A DNA stretch of 27,820 nucleotides from an uncultured Collinsella sp. (GTDB lineage Bacteria; Actinomycetota; Coriobacteriia; Coriobacteriales; Coriobacteriaceae), in assembly GCA_902494715.1 (NCBI GenBank), contig CABUUJ010000027.1:1-27820 (forward strand), read 5' to 3'. This document shows, one piece after another, positions 7,761 through 15,932 of this stretch (positions are counted from its first letter, which is position 1; the number at the start of each line of letters is the position of its first letter). The notes beneath the pieces were generated by a model. The model was given only the letters and a program-made list of their open reading frames with translations. It was not told the origin of the DNA and searched no databases. Position numbers and translations under genes: made by a program.

Positions 7761-9065
7761 ATGGAGAAAACTGCAGAGCAGCTGCGCCGCGAGCACATTG
7801 CTCTAGAGGGCGACACCCATGGCAAGAACAAATGGGCGATTCTGTTTACCGTGCTCATCATGACGTTTATGTCGTGTCTGGATTCGACCGTCGTGACCGT
7901 GGCACTGCCCGTGATGCAAAAGGAACTGGGCGTGGGCCTCGACCGCATCCAGCTGGTGAGCTCGGTGTATCTGCTTGCGACGTGCGTGGCCATGCTGCCG
8001 TTTGGCCGCCTGGGCGACGTGCGCGGCAAGGTCGGCGTATTCCAGCTGGGCGTAATCGTCTTTACGGCCGGTTCGCTGCTTTGCGGCCTTTCGGGCTCGC
8101 TCGAAGTTCTTATTCTGGCGCGCATCGTTCAAGGCGTCGGTTGCGCGGCGGCCATGGCTAACAACATGGGTATCATCACCGAGTCGTTCCCGGCGCGCGA
8201 ACGAGGCCGTGCCATGGGTATTCTTGCGACCTTCGTGGCCCTCGGCATGATGTGTGGCCCCGTGCTCGGTGGCATGCTGGTGGCAAGCTTTCCCTGGGAG
8301 AGTATCTTCCTCATCAACCTGCCTATTGGCGTCATCTCGTTTATCGTGGGGCTCTACACGCTGCCGCATGTTAAGCCGGAGGCCGGCGAGCGCCCCATGT
8401 CCCTGATCGAGGCTGCTCGTCGCTGCTTTGCAAATTCGGCCTTCACCATCAACCTTGCCTGCATGCTCATCGTGTTCGTTGGCATTGGCGCATCCGAGTT
8501 TATTCTGCCGTTCTATTTTCTGGACGCCCACGGCTTTGGTTCTGACATTTCCGGACTGCTCTTTTTGGCACTGCCGATGGTGAATGCCTTTATCGGACCG
8601 CTTTCGGGTACGGTTTCGGACCGTGTTGGCTGCGAGGGCCCCACGGCGGTCGGCCTGGGCGTGTACGTATGTGGTCTTTTTGCGGTAAGCACGCTCGATG
8701 AGCACTCTTCTATCCCTGTGATCGTGTGCTGTGTCGCGTTTATGTCGTGCGGTACGTCGATTTTCCAGAGTCCTAACAACTCGCTGTACATGGGCTCGGC
8801 TCCGCGCGAAGCGCTCGGCTTTGCGGGCAGCCTGGGTAGCCTGGCACGTTATGCGGGTATGGCAGTGGGCATTACGGCGGCGTCGCATATCCTGTATGGG
8901 CAGATGAGCGTGGCGATGGGCGAGGCCGTGACTAGTTTTGTTGCAGGCCGTCCGGATGTGTTCTTGTTTGGTTTCCGTTCGGTGTTCTATGTGTTGATGG
9001 CTGTGGCCGCCGTGGGCTTTGCGCTCGCCATGGTGCGTTTGGTGAAGGTGCGCGCCCGTCATTAG
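7761..9065 (+). CDS. MFS drug/metabolite:H+ antiporter, DHA (EmrB/QacA-like) family
   Basis: This integral membrane protein of 434 aa has about 12 hydrophobic helices. MFS marks include LDSTVVTVALPVM in TM1 (the EmrB/QacA motif D1), the loop 2-3 motif GRLGDVRGKV, and GPVLGGMLVASFPWESIFLINLPIG in TM5 (motif C, typical of drug:H+ antiporters). The substrate is unknown. The ATG at 7761 is preferred to the in-frame ATG at 7755, because the ribosome binding site AAGGA (7751-7755) would overlap the latter but lies 5 nt from the former. It is monocistronic, between the metY terminator and xpt. Confidence 0.85.
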   Translation: MEKTAEQLRREHIALEGDTHGKNKWAILFTVLIMTFMSCLDSTVVTVALPVMQKELGVGLDRIQLVSSVYLLATCVAMLPFGRLGDVRGKVGVFQLGVIVFTAGSLLCGLSGSLEVLILARIVQGVGCAAAMANNMGIITESFPARERGRAMGILATFVALGMMCGPVLGGMLVASFPWESIFLINLPIGVISFIVGLYTLPHVKPEAGERPMSLIEAARRCFANSAFTINLACMLIVFVGIGASEFILPFYFLDAHGFGSDISGLLFLALPMVNAFIGPLSGTVSDRVGCEGPTAVGLGVYVCGLFAVSTLDEHSSIPVIVCCVAFMSCGTSIFQSPNNSLYMGSAPREALGFAGSLGSLARYAGMAVGITAASHILYGQMSVAMGEAVTSFVAGRPDVFLFGFRSVFYVLMAVAAVGFALAMVRLVKVRARH

Positions 9066-9222
9066 CGTGTTGGGTGGCTGTCTGCCACGCTTCGTGCCAT
9101 TCCAAAAAGACTGGTTTGTGGTGCGATGCGGCTTGTGGGGCGGGCGGGGGTCGGTCCGTGGTAGACTATCGAACAACGTTTATTAATCGCGCGGTATCGT
9201 TGCCGCGAGAAGGGGTTGCGCC

Positions 9223-9801
9223 ATGCAGGAGCTTGAGGATCGTATTCGCCATGACGGCATCGTAAAGGCCGGTAACGTCCTTAAGGTTGATGCCTTCCTC
9301 AACCACCAGTGCGACGTTGAGCTGTTCGACCACATGGGTGCCGAGTGGGCCCGTCTGTTCGAGGGCGTCGAGATCAACAAGATCCTGACGATTGAGGCTT
9401 CGGGCATTGGCATGGCTTGCATCGCGGCTCAGCATTTTGGCGGCGTGCCGGTGGTCTTTGCCAAGAAGGCGCAGTCCATCAACCTCGACGGCGAGCAGTA
9501 TGCCACGACCATCTACTCCTTTACCAAGCAGAAGGAGTACCCGGTCATCGTTGGCAAGCGTTTCCTGTCCGAGGGCGACAAGGTCCTGATTATCGACGAC
9601 TTCTTGGCCAACGGCTGCGCGCTCGAGGGTCTTATCAAGATCTGCGAGGCTGCGGGTGCCGAGGTGTCCGGCATTGGCATTGCAGTGGAGAAGGGCTTCC
9701 AGGGCGGCGGCGATAAGCTCCGCGAGCGCGGCTTCCGCGTCGAGAGCCTGGCCCGTATCGCCGATATGGACTGCGAGACCGGCGAGATCACCTTCGCGTA
9801 A
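9223..9801 (+). CDS. xpt: Xanthine phosphoribosyltransferase
   Basis: This 192-aa cytosolic purine-salvage enzyme converts xanthine and PRPP to XMP. It is the full length of the Xpt family. The N-terminal MQELEDRI...GNVLKVDAFLNHQ is characteristic of Xpt, and the PRPP-binding loop is VLIIDDFLANG at about residues 123-133. EASGIG near residue 65 and the AEKAGAE-like AEAAGAEVSGIGI segment are also family-like. The ATG has GAAGGGG about 8 nt upstream. The 5' region lacks the purine-riboswitch consensus. A strong terminator follows. Confidence 0.92.
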   Translation: MQELEDRIRHDGIVKAGNVLKVDAFLNHQCDVELFDHMGAEWARLFEGVEINKILTIEASGIGMACIAAQHFGGVPVVFAKKAQSINLDGEQYATTIYSFTKQKEYPVIVGKRFLSEGDKVLIIDDFLANGCALEGLIKICEAAGAEVSGIGIAVEKGFQGGGDKLRERGFRVESLARIADMDCETGEITFA

Positions 9802-9828
9802 GCGCGCAACACAAGCGATTGGTATGCG

Positions 9829-9864
9829 ATGTGACAAAGGGACCGTCCCTTTGTCACATTTTTT
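9829..9864 (+). terminator. Intrinsic terminator of xpt
   Basis: A 14-bp perfect stem (9829-9842 with 9846-9859), loop CCG, is followed by a T run to 9864. It separates xpt from the next gene. Confidence 0.92.
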
Positions 9865-9884
9865 GTATGAGGGGAGGTGTTGAT

Positions 9885-10265
9885 ATGGATGAGAACAAGA
9901 TGGGATGGCGCGAGTATGCGCGCTATGCCGAGATGTCGGTCGAGGAGTTGGCGCGCGATTGCGAGGTGCAGGTGTTTCGCGCGACGGGTCCGGGCGGACA
10001 AGGCGTCAACACGACGGACTCGGCGGTGCGCATGAAGCATGGGCCCACGGGGATTACCGTGACGGCGCGCGAGAGCCGCAGTCAGTTCCAAAACCGTAGC
10101 AGCTGCCTGCGTAAACTGCGCGCTGAGCTTGAGCGTCGCGGGCGTCCACCGCGTCGACGCGTAAAGACCAAGGTGCCTCAGCGATCGCGCCAGCGCAGGC
10201 TCAACGACAAGTACTTCAACGCCATTAAAAAGGCCAACCGTCGCAAGCCGGGCAGCGACGAATAG
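9885..10265 (+). CDS. Small release-factor-like peptidyl-tRNA hydrolase (GGQ domain, ArfB/YaeJ-like)
   Basis: This 126-aa protein contains only the catalytic domain of class I release factors. The GPGGQGVNTTDSAVR motif has GGQ at residues 37-39. There is no codon-recognition domain, and a basic Arg/Lys-rich C-terminal tail (about residues 85-122) could enter the mRNA channel of stalled ribosomes, as ArfB does. This predicts rescue of non-stop ribosomes by hydrolysing peptidyl-tRNA. The ATG at 9885 is chosen because GGGGAGG (9871-9877) lies 7 nt upstream; the upstream in-frame ATG at 9867 precedes that site. It could instead be a release-factor-like protein with another target. Confidence 0.8.
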   Translation: MDENKMGWREYARYAEMSVEELARDCEVQVFRATGPGGQGVNTTDSAVRMKHGPTGITVTARESRSQFQNRSSCLRKLRAELERRGRPPRRRVKTKVPQRSRQRRLNDKYFNAIKKANRRKPGSDE

Positions 10266-10274
10266 CCTCCTCAT

Positions 10275-10343
10275 AAGTTGCGGTGAAATAGGGATTGTTT
10301 TCCGGCTTTACCTGCATAAACAGTCCCTATTTCACCGCAACTT
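10275..10343. terminator. Long perfect hairpin between convergent genes; shares 16 nt with the IS end at 27500
   Basis: A 20-bp perfect stem (10275-10294 with 10324-10343) extends 6 bp further inward with one G-T pair, around a 17-nt loop. It is placed to terminate both the GGQ gene and the lipid kinase gene, although it lacks a clear T tract. The arm segment 10276-10291 is identical to 27502-27517 at the end of the IS3-family element. This suggests a miniature element derived from IS ends, or a hairpin that serves as an IS target. Confidence 0.65.
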
Positions 10344-10351
10344 AGGGATGG

Positions 10352-11314
10352 CTAGTGGGTGGGGTGCCAGACGTGGAGGGCGCCGCCGAGGACGTCGACC
10401 TCGATGCGCGAGGCGACAACGGGCTCGCCGTCGGCTTGGATGGGGTAGTCGGGCTCCTCAAAAGTGAGCTCGGCATGGCGGCAGCGGCGCATGCGAACCG
10501 GCGGCAACTTGGTATGGTGGCCGTCCTTGGCCGAAAGGAACATGGGCAGGGCTACCGCGCGAGAGACGGGGCCGCAGGCGTAGCAGACGTCGAGCATGCC
10601 GTCGCAGGGGTCGGCATCGGGGCAGATGCGATAGCCCGAGCCATACGTGGGGCCCAGCTGAATCGCCATGATGATCGCCCTCACGCGCTCGGCGGGCGCG
10701 CCGTCAAAGCTGGCTGTCATGGGGTAGTTGCGATAGCGTAGGCCAAACTGCTCAAGTCCCGAGAGGGTGTAGAGCGGAGCGCCCGTCAAGCCGGTCTTTT
10801 TGCGCAGTTCGGTGGTGCCAAGGCCGATGGCGGCATCAATACCGACGGAGAGCGTCTGGTCGTAATACTCGACGATCGCCTCGCCGCTGCCTCTTGCGGG
10901 GTTCCATGAGCGAATCCGCCCGATGTCCTGACGCCGCAGCTCACAGGTGAGCAGCGCGCCAAAATCCTTGCCGGAGAAATCTTCGATGCCGAGCGTCTGG
11001 GCAAAATCGTTGCCGGAGCCCACGGGCAGGACGGCAAGAGCGGGGCGGGCGTCCTCCTTTTGCGTCATAAGCCCGTTGACGACCTCGTGGATCACGCCGT
11101 CGCCGCCGAGTGCGATAACGGTGCGATAGCCCGTTGCCTGTGCAGCCAGCTCCTTGGCGTGTCCATTTCGCTCGGTCAGCACCAGGTCAAACTGGGATGC
11201 GCGTGCAGTCATGTCCAAAAAGCGCTGCAGGCGCTCAGCGACCTCGCGCGCCGCACCCGACTGGGCGGCAGGGTTGGCGATTATGAGCGTGCGACCAAAA
11301 TCAGTTGCGTGCAT
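10352..11314 (-). CDS. Diacylglycerol/lipid kinase family protein (DagK/YegS-like)
   Basis: This 320-aa protein has the diacylglycerol-kinase catalytic domain. It shows LIIANPAAQSG at residues 10-20 (nucleotide-binding start), GGDGVIHEVVNG with GGDG at 70-73, and VLPVGSGNDFAQTLGI downstream. The C-terminal half has GIDAAIGLGTT, MAIQLGPTYGSGYRICPDADPCDGMLDV and a terminal QADGEPV segment, all family-typical. It probably phosphorylates a membrane diacylglycerol or related lipid for phospholipid recycling. The ATG at 11314 is preferred over a longer in-frame start because AGGAGT lies 8 nt upstream. The 24 residues added by the longer start look non-coding. Confidence 0.85.
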   Translation of the reverse strand: MHATDFGRTLIIANPAAQSGAAREVAERLQRFLDMTARASQFDLVLTERNGHAKELAAQATGYRTVIALGGDGVIHEVVNGLMTQKEDARPALAVLPVGSGNDFAQTLGIEDFSGKDFGALLTCELRRQDIGRIRSWNPARGSGEAIVEYYDQTLSVGIDAAIGLGTTELRKKTGLTGAPLYTLSGLEQFGLRYRNYPMTASFDGAPAERVRAIIMAIQLGPTYGSGYRICPDADPCDGMLDVCYACGPVSRAVALPMFLSAKDGHHTKLPPVRMRRCRHAELTFEEPDYPIQADGEPVVASRIEVDVLGGALHVWHPTH

Positions 11315-11401
11315 GGGGCGACTCCTGGCGTATGACGTGACGGTGCGGTCGCGCTCAGGTCGAATTGCTCCCGATTGTGGCTGCACGGCGAATACTAACG
11401 T

Positions 11402-12823
11402 CTACTCTATCAGGTCGTTGTGGCGCTCGATAGCCTCTGCCACCGTGCCGCCCTCGTCCACAATAAGCGAGCGGCGCTTGGGTGAGATGATGCGCTGGGC
11501 GGGGTACACGCCGCGGTGGCCGCCGGCGAGATAGCTGATAAACGCCACGATCACGAAGAAGCCGGCGGCCGTGCCGTGGAACAGGTCGATGGCCATCATA
11601 CAGGTGGTGATGGGCACGTTAAGGCCGGCGCAGAACACGCCGAGCATGCCGAGAGCCGCCAGAAAGCTGGGGTCGATTCCGACGAGGCAGCCGATCCAGC
11701 CGCCGAGCGCCGCACCGATGCCAAACAGAGGCGTGACCTCGCCGCCTTGGAAGCCGGCGCCCAGGGTGAGCGCTGTGACGACCAACTTGATGGCTGCGTC
11801 CGCCAGGGTGGTGTTGCCTGCAAATCCGGCGCCGGAAAGCCACGTGGAAAGGCCGGCGTAGTCCCAGGCGTCGAGGAGGGCATAGGCGGCCAAAACCACG
11901 AGTGCGCCTATAAGTGCGCGAACAAGGTAATTGGTGATAAAGCGACCGTACAGGCTCTTGACGGTTCGAACCGACCAGGCAAAGAGGCGTGCCGTCAGAC
12001 CGAAGATAATGGCGCTGGTAACAACGATGACGACCGTTTTGGGCGTCATGGCGGGAACGCTGGCGATAACATTCGCCTCGTACTCGGTTCCCAAGGCAAG
12101 CGACGTAAAGTAGCCGGTAAACGAGGCAACCAGGCAGTAGATGCCTGCGGTGTAGTCGATCTTGCCGATAAAGCACATCTCCATGCCAAAGAACGCGCCG
12201 GCGAGGGGCGAGCCGAATACGGCGCCAAAAGCGGATGAGATGCCGGCGAGCATGAGGTCGTGGTGATCATGCTTTTTGAGGTGGGCGAGGCTCGAGATGT
12301 TGCTGGCGATGGTGCCGCCAATCTGCACCGCGGCTCCCTCGCGACCGGCCGATCCGCCCGTTAGGTGCGTGAGCGTGGAGCAGACGAAGGTGAGGACAGC
12401 CATGCGCATATGGATGAGACGTGTGCCCAGGGCGGAGTCAATGACCAGGTTGTTGCCACGCTTGGCGGCGAGACCGTGGTTCTTGTAGACCCACGCGGTG
12501 GCAACGCCCACAACGGGAAGCAACGCGTAAATCCACACGTGGTGCTCGCGATAATCGGTCGCGATATTCAGCGAGGCCAAAAATGCCCAAGCGGCAACGC
12601 CCATGGCGAGCGAGACGATGACGACGAGTACGAGCAACTTGGCGCTCGCGAGTAGGTTGCGGGCGTTGCGGCGTGTGTCGGCGGCCAAGAGCTGCTCGGA
12701 GCGGGTGAGTTGACGCCTGCCGGCCATGATGACGTCGTTCAGGGAGAAAAAGCCGCCGTCGTCGAGCGGCTGGGAATGATCCTGCGCCTCGTTTGCGCTT
12801 TCAGGTTTGTCGTTATAAGCCAT
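11402..12823 (-). CDS. CLC-family antiporter, probably fluoride-type (CLC-F)
   Basis: This membrane protein of 473 aa has about ten helices after a 55-residue polar N-terminus. The gating-glutamate motif reads GSAGREGAAVQ (Glu162), and the later anion-site motif reads GAGFQGGEVTPLFGIG. Classical chloride CLCs have GSEGP/GKEGP and GxFxP at these places. The GREG[T/A] and GGEVTP forms are, from memory, those of the fluoride/proton antiporter (CLC-F) branch. A fluoride-export role is therefore favoured over chloride transport, with moderate certainty. The start ATG at 12823 has AGAGGA upstream. The 5' leader from the predicted -10 box is only about 20 nt, so no fluoride riboswitch fits there. 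Confidence 0.8.
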   Translation of the reverse strand: MAYNDKPESANEAQDHSQPLDDGGFFSLNDVIMAGRRQLTRSEQLLAADTRRNARNLLASAKLLVLVVIVSLAMGVAAWAFLASLNIATDYREHHVWIYALLPVVGVATAWVYKNHGLAAKRGNNLVIDSALGTRLIHMRMAVLTFVCSTLTHLTGGSAGREGAAVQIGGTIASNISSLAHLKKHDHHDLMLAGISSAFGAVFGSPLAGAFFGMEMCFIGKIDYTAGIYCLVASFTGYFTSLALGTEYEANVIASVPAMTPKTVVIVVTSAIIFGLTARLFAWSVRTVKSLYGRFITNYLVRALIGALVVLAAYALLDAWDYAGLSTWLSGAGFAGNTTLADAAIKLVVTALTLGAGFQGGEVTPLFGIGAALGGWIGCLVGIDPSFLAALGMLGVFCAGLNVPITTCMMAIDLFHGTAAGFFVIVAFISYLAGGHRGVYPAQRIISPKRRSLIVDEGGTVAEAIERHNDLIE

Positions 12824-12852
12824 ACGTTCCTCTTTTAGGTTGTAACGCAAGC

Positions 12853-12858
12853 ATTATA
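12853..12858 (-). promoter_or_regulatory. -10 box of the CLC gene
   Basis: A consensus TATAAT on the minus strand lies about 30 nt upstream of the CLC start. The -35 region is weak. The predicted leader is very short. Confidence 0.55.
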
Positions 12859-12970
12859 GAACGCGGCAAACGCGACGAACCGGTGGGTTGGTTTCCATTC
12901 TGTTTCGCGGCTTGCGGCCGACAGGTGTATTTGCGGGTACAGGCCAAGTCGCGGTCGCGCGTCGGGGGAT

Positions 12971-12976
12971 TATACT
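12971..12976 (+). promoter_or_regulatory. -10 box of the moeA-mog unit
   Basis: TATACT lies about 57 nt upstream of moeA in the divergent gap with the CLC gene. No convincing -35 is seen, which may mean an activator or another sigma factor is used. Confidence 0.4.
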
Positions 12977-13033
12977 GAGACAAGCATAAAGAATCGGCGC
13001 CCCTGTTGTGCGCCGTGGCATTAAGAGGTGCAT

Positions 13034-14296
13034 ATGGCAGAGAAACTCATTCCGCTGGAGGACGCGCAGTCGATTGTTCTGTCGCATGTTGTTCCGACGG
13101 ATCTCATCGAGATTCCCGTGTGGCAGGCCGCCGGTCTTCCCTTGGCCGAGGACGCGGTGGCCGATATCGACATCTCGCCGTTTGCCAACAGTGCTATGGA
13201 CGGATATGCCGTGCGTTCGGCGGACTTGGTGCAGGCGTCTGGCGAGGCGCCGGTGACGCTCGACGTTATCGGACACGAGGCCGCGGGCCATGTGTTTGAG
13301 GGCGCAATCGCCCCGGGCGAGACGGTCCGCATCATGACGGGTGCGCCGGTACCCGAAGGTGCGGATGCCGTGGTGAAATACGAGATCGTCGAGGTGCTTG
13401 ACGGCGATGGCAACGAGGGCTCACACGTGAGCTTCTCGACGCCTGCCAAGGTGGGGGAGAACGTTCGCTCTGCCGCCGAGGAGGCCCATGCCGGCGACGT
13501 CGTGATGCGTGCTGGCGAGGTTGTGGCTCCGGCCGGCGCCGGCCTGCTGGCGAGCGCAGGGTATGCGAGCGTGAAGGTGCATGCCGCCCCGCGCGTGGGC
13601 ATTATCTCGCTGGGGACGGAACTGGTCGCGCCGAGTGAGCTGCCGGCGCGCGGGCAGATTCGCGACTCCAACTCCTCGGCGTTGATGGCCGAGGCACTCG
13701 ATGCCGGCGCCGAGTCCGTGTTCTTTGGCATTGCGCCCGATGATGAGCAGGCGATTGCCGAGCTGGTGCATCGTGCCGTGCAGGAGTGCGATTTTGTCAT
13801 TACGAGCGGTGGCGCCTCGGCGGGTGATTACGATTTCGTGACGGCGCTCGTCCGGCGCGAGGGCGAGGTGCTGTTCGATCGCATCTCGATGCGTCCGGGC
13901 AAGGCCATTACGTTTGGCTTGCTTGGGGGTAAGCCGTATTTGGGGCTTTCGGGCAATCCCGCAGCGGCGTATGTGGGCTTTGAGATGCTCGCCCGCCCGG
14001 CGATTCGCAAGATGCGCGGATTTGCCGAAGGCATGCGTCCCGTGCAGCAGGCGATATTGACGCACGGCGTGAAGAAGCGCCAGGACCGACGCTTCTTCGA
14101 TCGCGCGACGGTTTTGCGCGACCCCGAGACCGGTGAGCTGCTGGTGACCGAGGCCAAGACGCAGAATTCGGCGCTGCTTGGAACTATGCAGCGGGCCAAC
14201 TGCCTGCTGCGTATTGACGAAGGGCCGTGCGAGCTCAAGGCGGGAGATGTCGTGGACGTCGTGCGCGTCGACCTACCTGAGGGAACGGTGCTATAG
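13034..14296 (+). CDS. moeA: Molybdopterin molybdenumtransferase MoeA
   Basis: This 420-aa enzyme inserts molybdate into (adenylylated) molybdopterin, the last step of molybdenum-cofactor synthesis. It shows NSAMDGYAVR near residue 55, the MTGAPVPEGADAVV segment near 105, GIISLGTELV and RDSNSSAL in the MogA-like domain III, TSGGASAGDYDFV, and GLSGNPAAAYVGFE in the C-terminal part. The order of domains is complete. The ATG at 13034 is preferred to the GTG at 13028, since AAGAGG (13023-13028) overlaps the latter and lies 5 nt from the former. The mog gene follows 10 nt after the stop, so both are probably co-transcribed. Confidence 0.93.
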   Translation: MAEKLIPLEDAQSIVLSHVVPTDLIEIPVWQAAGLPLAEDAVADIDISPFANSAMDGYAVRSADLVQASGEAPVTLDVIGHEAAGHVFEGAIAPGETVRIMTGAPVPEGADAVVKYEIVEVLDGDGNEGSHVSFSTPAKVGENVRSAAEEAHAGDVVMRAGEVVAPAGAGLLASAGYASVKVHAAPRVGIISLGTELVAPSELPARGQIRDSNSSALMAEALDAGAESVFFGIAPDDEQAIAELVHRAVQECDFVITSGGASAGDYDFVTALVRREGEVLFDRISMRPGKAITFGLLGGKPYLGLSGNPAAAYVGFEMLARPAIRKMRGFAEGMRPVQQAILTHGVKKRQDRRFFDRATVLRDPETGELLVTEAKTQNSALLGTMQRANCLLRIDEGPCELKAGDVVDVVRVDLPEGTVL

Positions 14297-14306
14297 GAGG
14301 AACGCT

Positions 14307-14786
14307 ATGGAGTTGAAGATTTCGATCGTGACGTGCTCGGATACGCGCGATCTTGCCCAGGACGAGGCGGGTGCTGCGCTCGAGGACCTTATCGAGACGC
14401 AGGGCTGGACGGTCGCCTCACATGTGGTCGTGCGCGACGACGCCAGCGAGATCGGTGATGCCATTGTGGAAGCAGCCGATGAGTGCCACGCCAATGTCGT
14501 GCTCACCTGCGGCGGCACGGGGCTTTCGATGCGCGATGTAACGCCCGAGGCTACGCGTGCCGTCTGCGACCGCGATGTGCCGGGTATTGCCGAGGCAATC
14601 CGTGCCTACTCCATGACCAAGACGCGCCGCGCTATGCTCTCGCGCGCCGTGTGCATGCAGCGTGGGCATACGCTTGTCATCAACTTTCCGGGATCCACGA
14701 AAGCGGCCCGCGAAAGCTGGGAGGCCGTGAGCGATCAGCTGGAGCACGCGACCCAAATGACGGCGGGCGGCGGGCACGCCAAATAA
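14307..14786 (+). CDS. mog: Molybdopterin adenylyltransferase-type protein (MogA/MoaB family)
   Basis: This 159-aa protein is a single MoCF-biosynthesis domain. The signature TCGGTGLSMRDVTPEAT lies at about residues 66-82, and the C-terminal NFPGSTKAARES gives the family's second motif. It adenylylates molybdopterin to prepare it for MoeA. MogA and MoaB are hard to separate by sequence alone. The start at 14307 is preferred over an upstream in-frame ATG inside moeA because AGGAGG sits 6 nt before it. A hairpin terminator at 14803 follows. Confidence 0.9.
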   Translation: MELKISIVTCSDTRDLAQDEAGAALEDLIETQGWTVASHVVVRDDASEIGDAIVEAADECHANVVLTCGGTGLSMRDVTPEATRAVCDRDVPGIAEAIRAYSMTKTRRAMLSRAVCMQRGHTLVINFPGSTKAARESWEAVSDQLEHATQMTAGGGHAK

Positions 14787-14802
14787 GCGCACTACCTGCG
14801 GC

Positions 14803-14835
14803 GGAGCGACCTTGCGAGTCGCTCCGTCTTTCTTA
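14803..14835 (+). terminator. Terminator after moeA-mog
   Basis: An 8-bp stem GGAGCGAC/GTCGCTCC (14803-14810 with 14818-14825) is followed by a T-rich tail (GTCTTTCTT). Confidence 0.75.
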
Positions 14836-14867
14836 TGCAGCGACAGTGCGGGCCATCTCGTGGTTAT

Positions 14868-14931
14868 TGGTAAAAGAAAATTACCAGGCGAGGGATATTT
14901 ATAATAAACATTATTCGCGTGAAAGTATAAT
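14868..14931 (+). promoter_or_regulatory. Candidate operator and promoter of modABC
   Basis: An AT-rich island stands out in otherwise GC-rich DNA. It begins with an inverted repeat TGGTAA (14868-14873) and TTACCA (14881-14886), and contains two TATAAT boxes, at 14900-14905 and 14926-14931. No good -35 fits either. The inverted repeat upstream of a molybdate transporter is where a molybdate-responsive repressor would be expected, although it does not match the E. coli ModE box. Confidence 0.45.
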
Positions 14932-14991
14932 CTATTAACAGAATAAAGCTCGCGGCGGGACGCCCGGGCGTAGCCTTCGAAAGGGTTGAAC

Positions 14992-15864
14992 ATGTTCGAT
15001 ATGGTTTCTCGCCGCGGATTCGTCTCGCTTTCTGCTGTCGCCGCTGCCGGTCTTGGGCTTGCCGGCTGCTCGAGCAACAAGGCGTCCGAGCCGGCCGGAT
15101 CTGTTACCGGTTCTGCTAAGGCATCTTCCAAGAAAGCTGTCGAGCTTCAGGTCTTTGCTGCCAACTCACTCGAGAAGGCCCTTCCCGAGGTCCAGGAGCT
15201 CTACACCGACCAGACCGGTACCACGTTTGCCGACACGCAGTTTAAGGCCTCCGGCGACCTTGTCGAGCAGATGCGTGCCGGTGCCACGGTTGACGTACTC
15301 ATCACGGCCTCCAAGGGCACCATGGACGACGCCGAGACCGCCGAGCTCGTCGACGCCGACGCGCGTGAGGACATGTTCGTCAACGACCTTGTGATCATTC
15401 GCGCCGAGGGCTCCGACACCAAGGTTGAGGTCATCGACGACGTCGCGAATCTGGACGGCAAGATCGCCATTGGCGACGCCAAGACCGTTCCCGCCGGCAA
15501 GTACGCCAACCAGGCCCTGGCCTCCGTGGGCCTCTACACCGGCACCGAGGGCGACGACGGCGAGTACGCCCCCGAGATTGCCGACAAGGTGGCCCTGGCC
15601 GATAAGGTGGGCACCGCCGCCGCCTATGTGTCCACAGGCGACTGCGTGGCCGGTTTTGTCTACAGCTCCGATATCTTCCGTTACGACGGCATCGAGGAGG
15701 CCTTCGTGTGCCCCGAGGATTCGCACAAGCCCATCGTGTATCCGGGTGCCGTTGCAGAGAGCTCCGAGCACGCCGACGAGGCCAAGGCGTTCATCGACTT
15801 TTGTCTGACCAACAAGAAAGCTCAGAAGATTTGGGCTAAGTACGGCTTTGAGCTTTCCGCGTAG
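14992..15864 (+). CDS. modA: Molybdate ABC transporter substrate-binding lipoprotein
   Basis: This 290-aa exported molybdate-binding protein starts with a twin-arginine motif (SRRGFV, residues 6-11), a hydrophobic stretch and the lipobox LAGC (Cys26). It is therefore probably Tat-exported and lipid-anchored to the membrane. ModA features include LQVFAANSLEKALPEVQELY, TFADTQFKASGDLVEQMRAGATVDVLITAS and the later GDAKTVPAGKYANQAL segment. The ATG at 14992 has GAAAGGG 6 nt upstream; a TTG six nt earlier is less likely. modB begins 68 nt after the stop and modC follows, giving a complete importer. Confidence 0.93.
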   Translation: MFDMVSRRGFVSLSAVAAAGLGLAGCSSNKASEPAGSVTGSAKASSKKAVELQVFAANSLEKALPEVQELYTDQTGTTFADTQFKASGDLVEQMRAGATVDVLITASKGTMDDAETAELVDADAREDMFVNDLVIIRAEGSDTKVEVIDDVANLDGKIAIGDAKTVPAGKYANQALASVGLYTGTEGDDGEYAPEIADKVALADKVGTAAAYVSTGDCVAGFVYSSDIFRYDGIEEAFVCPEDSHKPIVYPGAVAESSEHADEAKAFIDFCLTNKKAQKIWAKYGFELSA

Positions 15865-15932
15865 TGCGGCTTGGCGCGATAATTCCATCGTTTTGTGTTT
15901 CACTCCGTCCTTGTATTCGCTTGGAGCTTTTC

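Noticed and set aside
9066..9222. Purine riboswitch before xpt
   Set aside because: The conserved loop segments of purine riboswitches are missing in the 157-nt gap.
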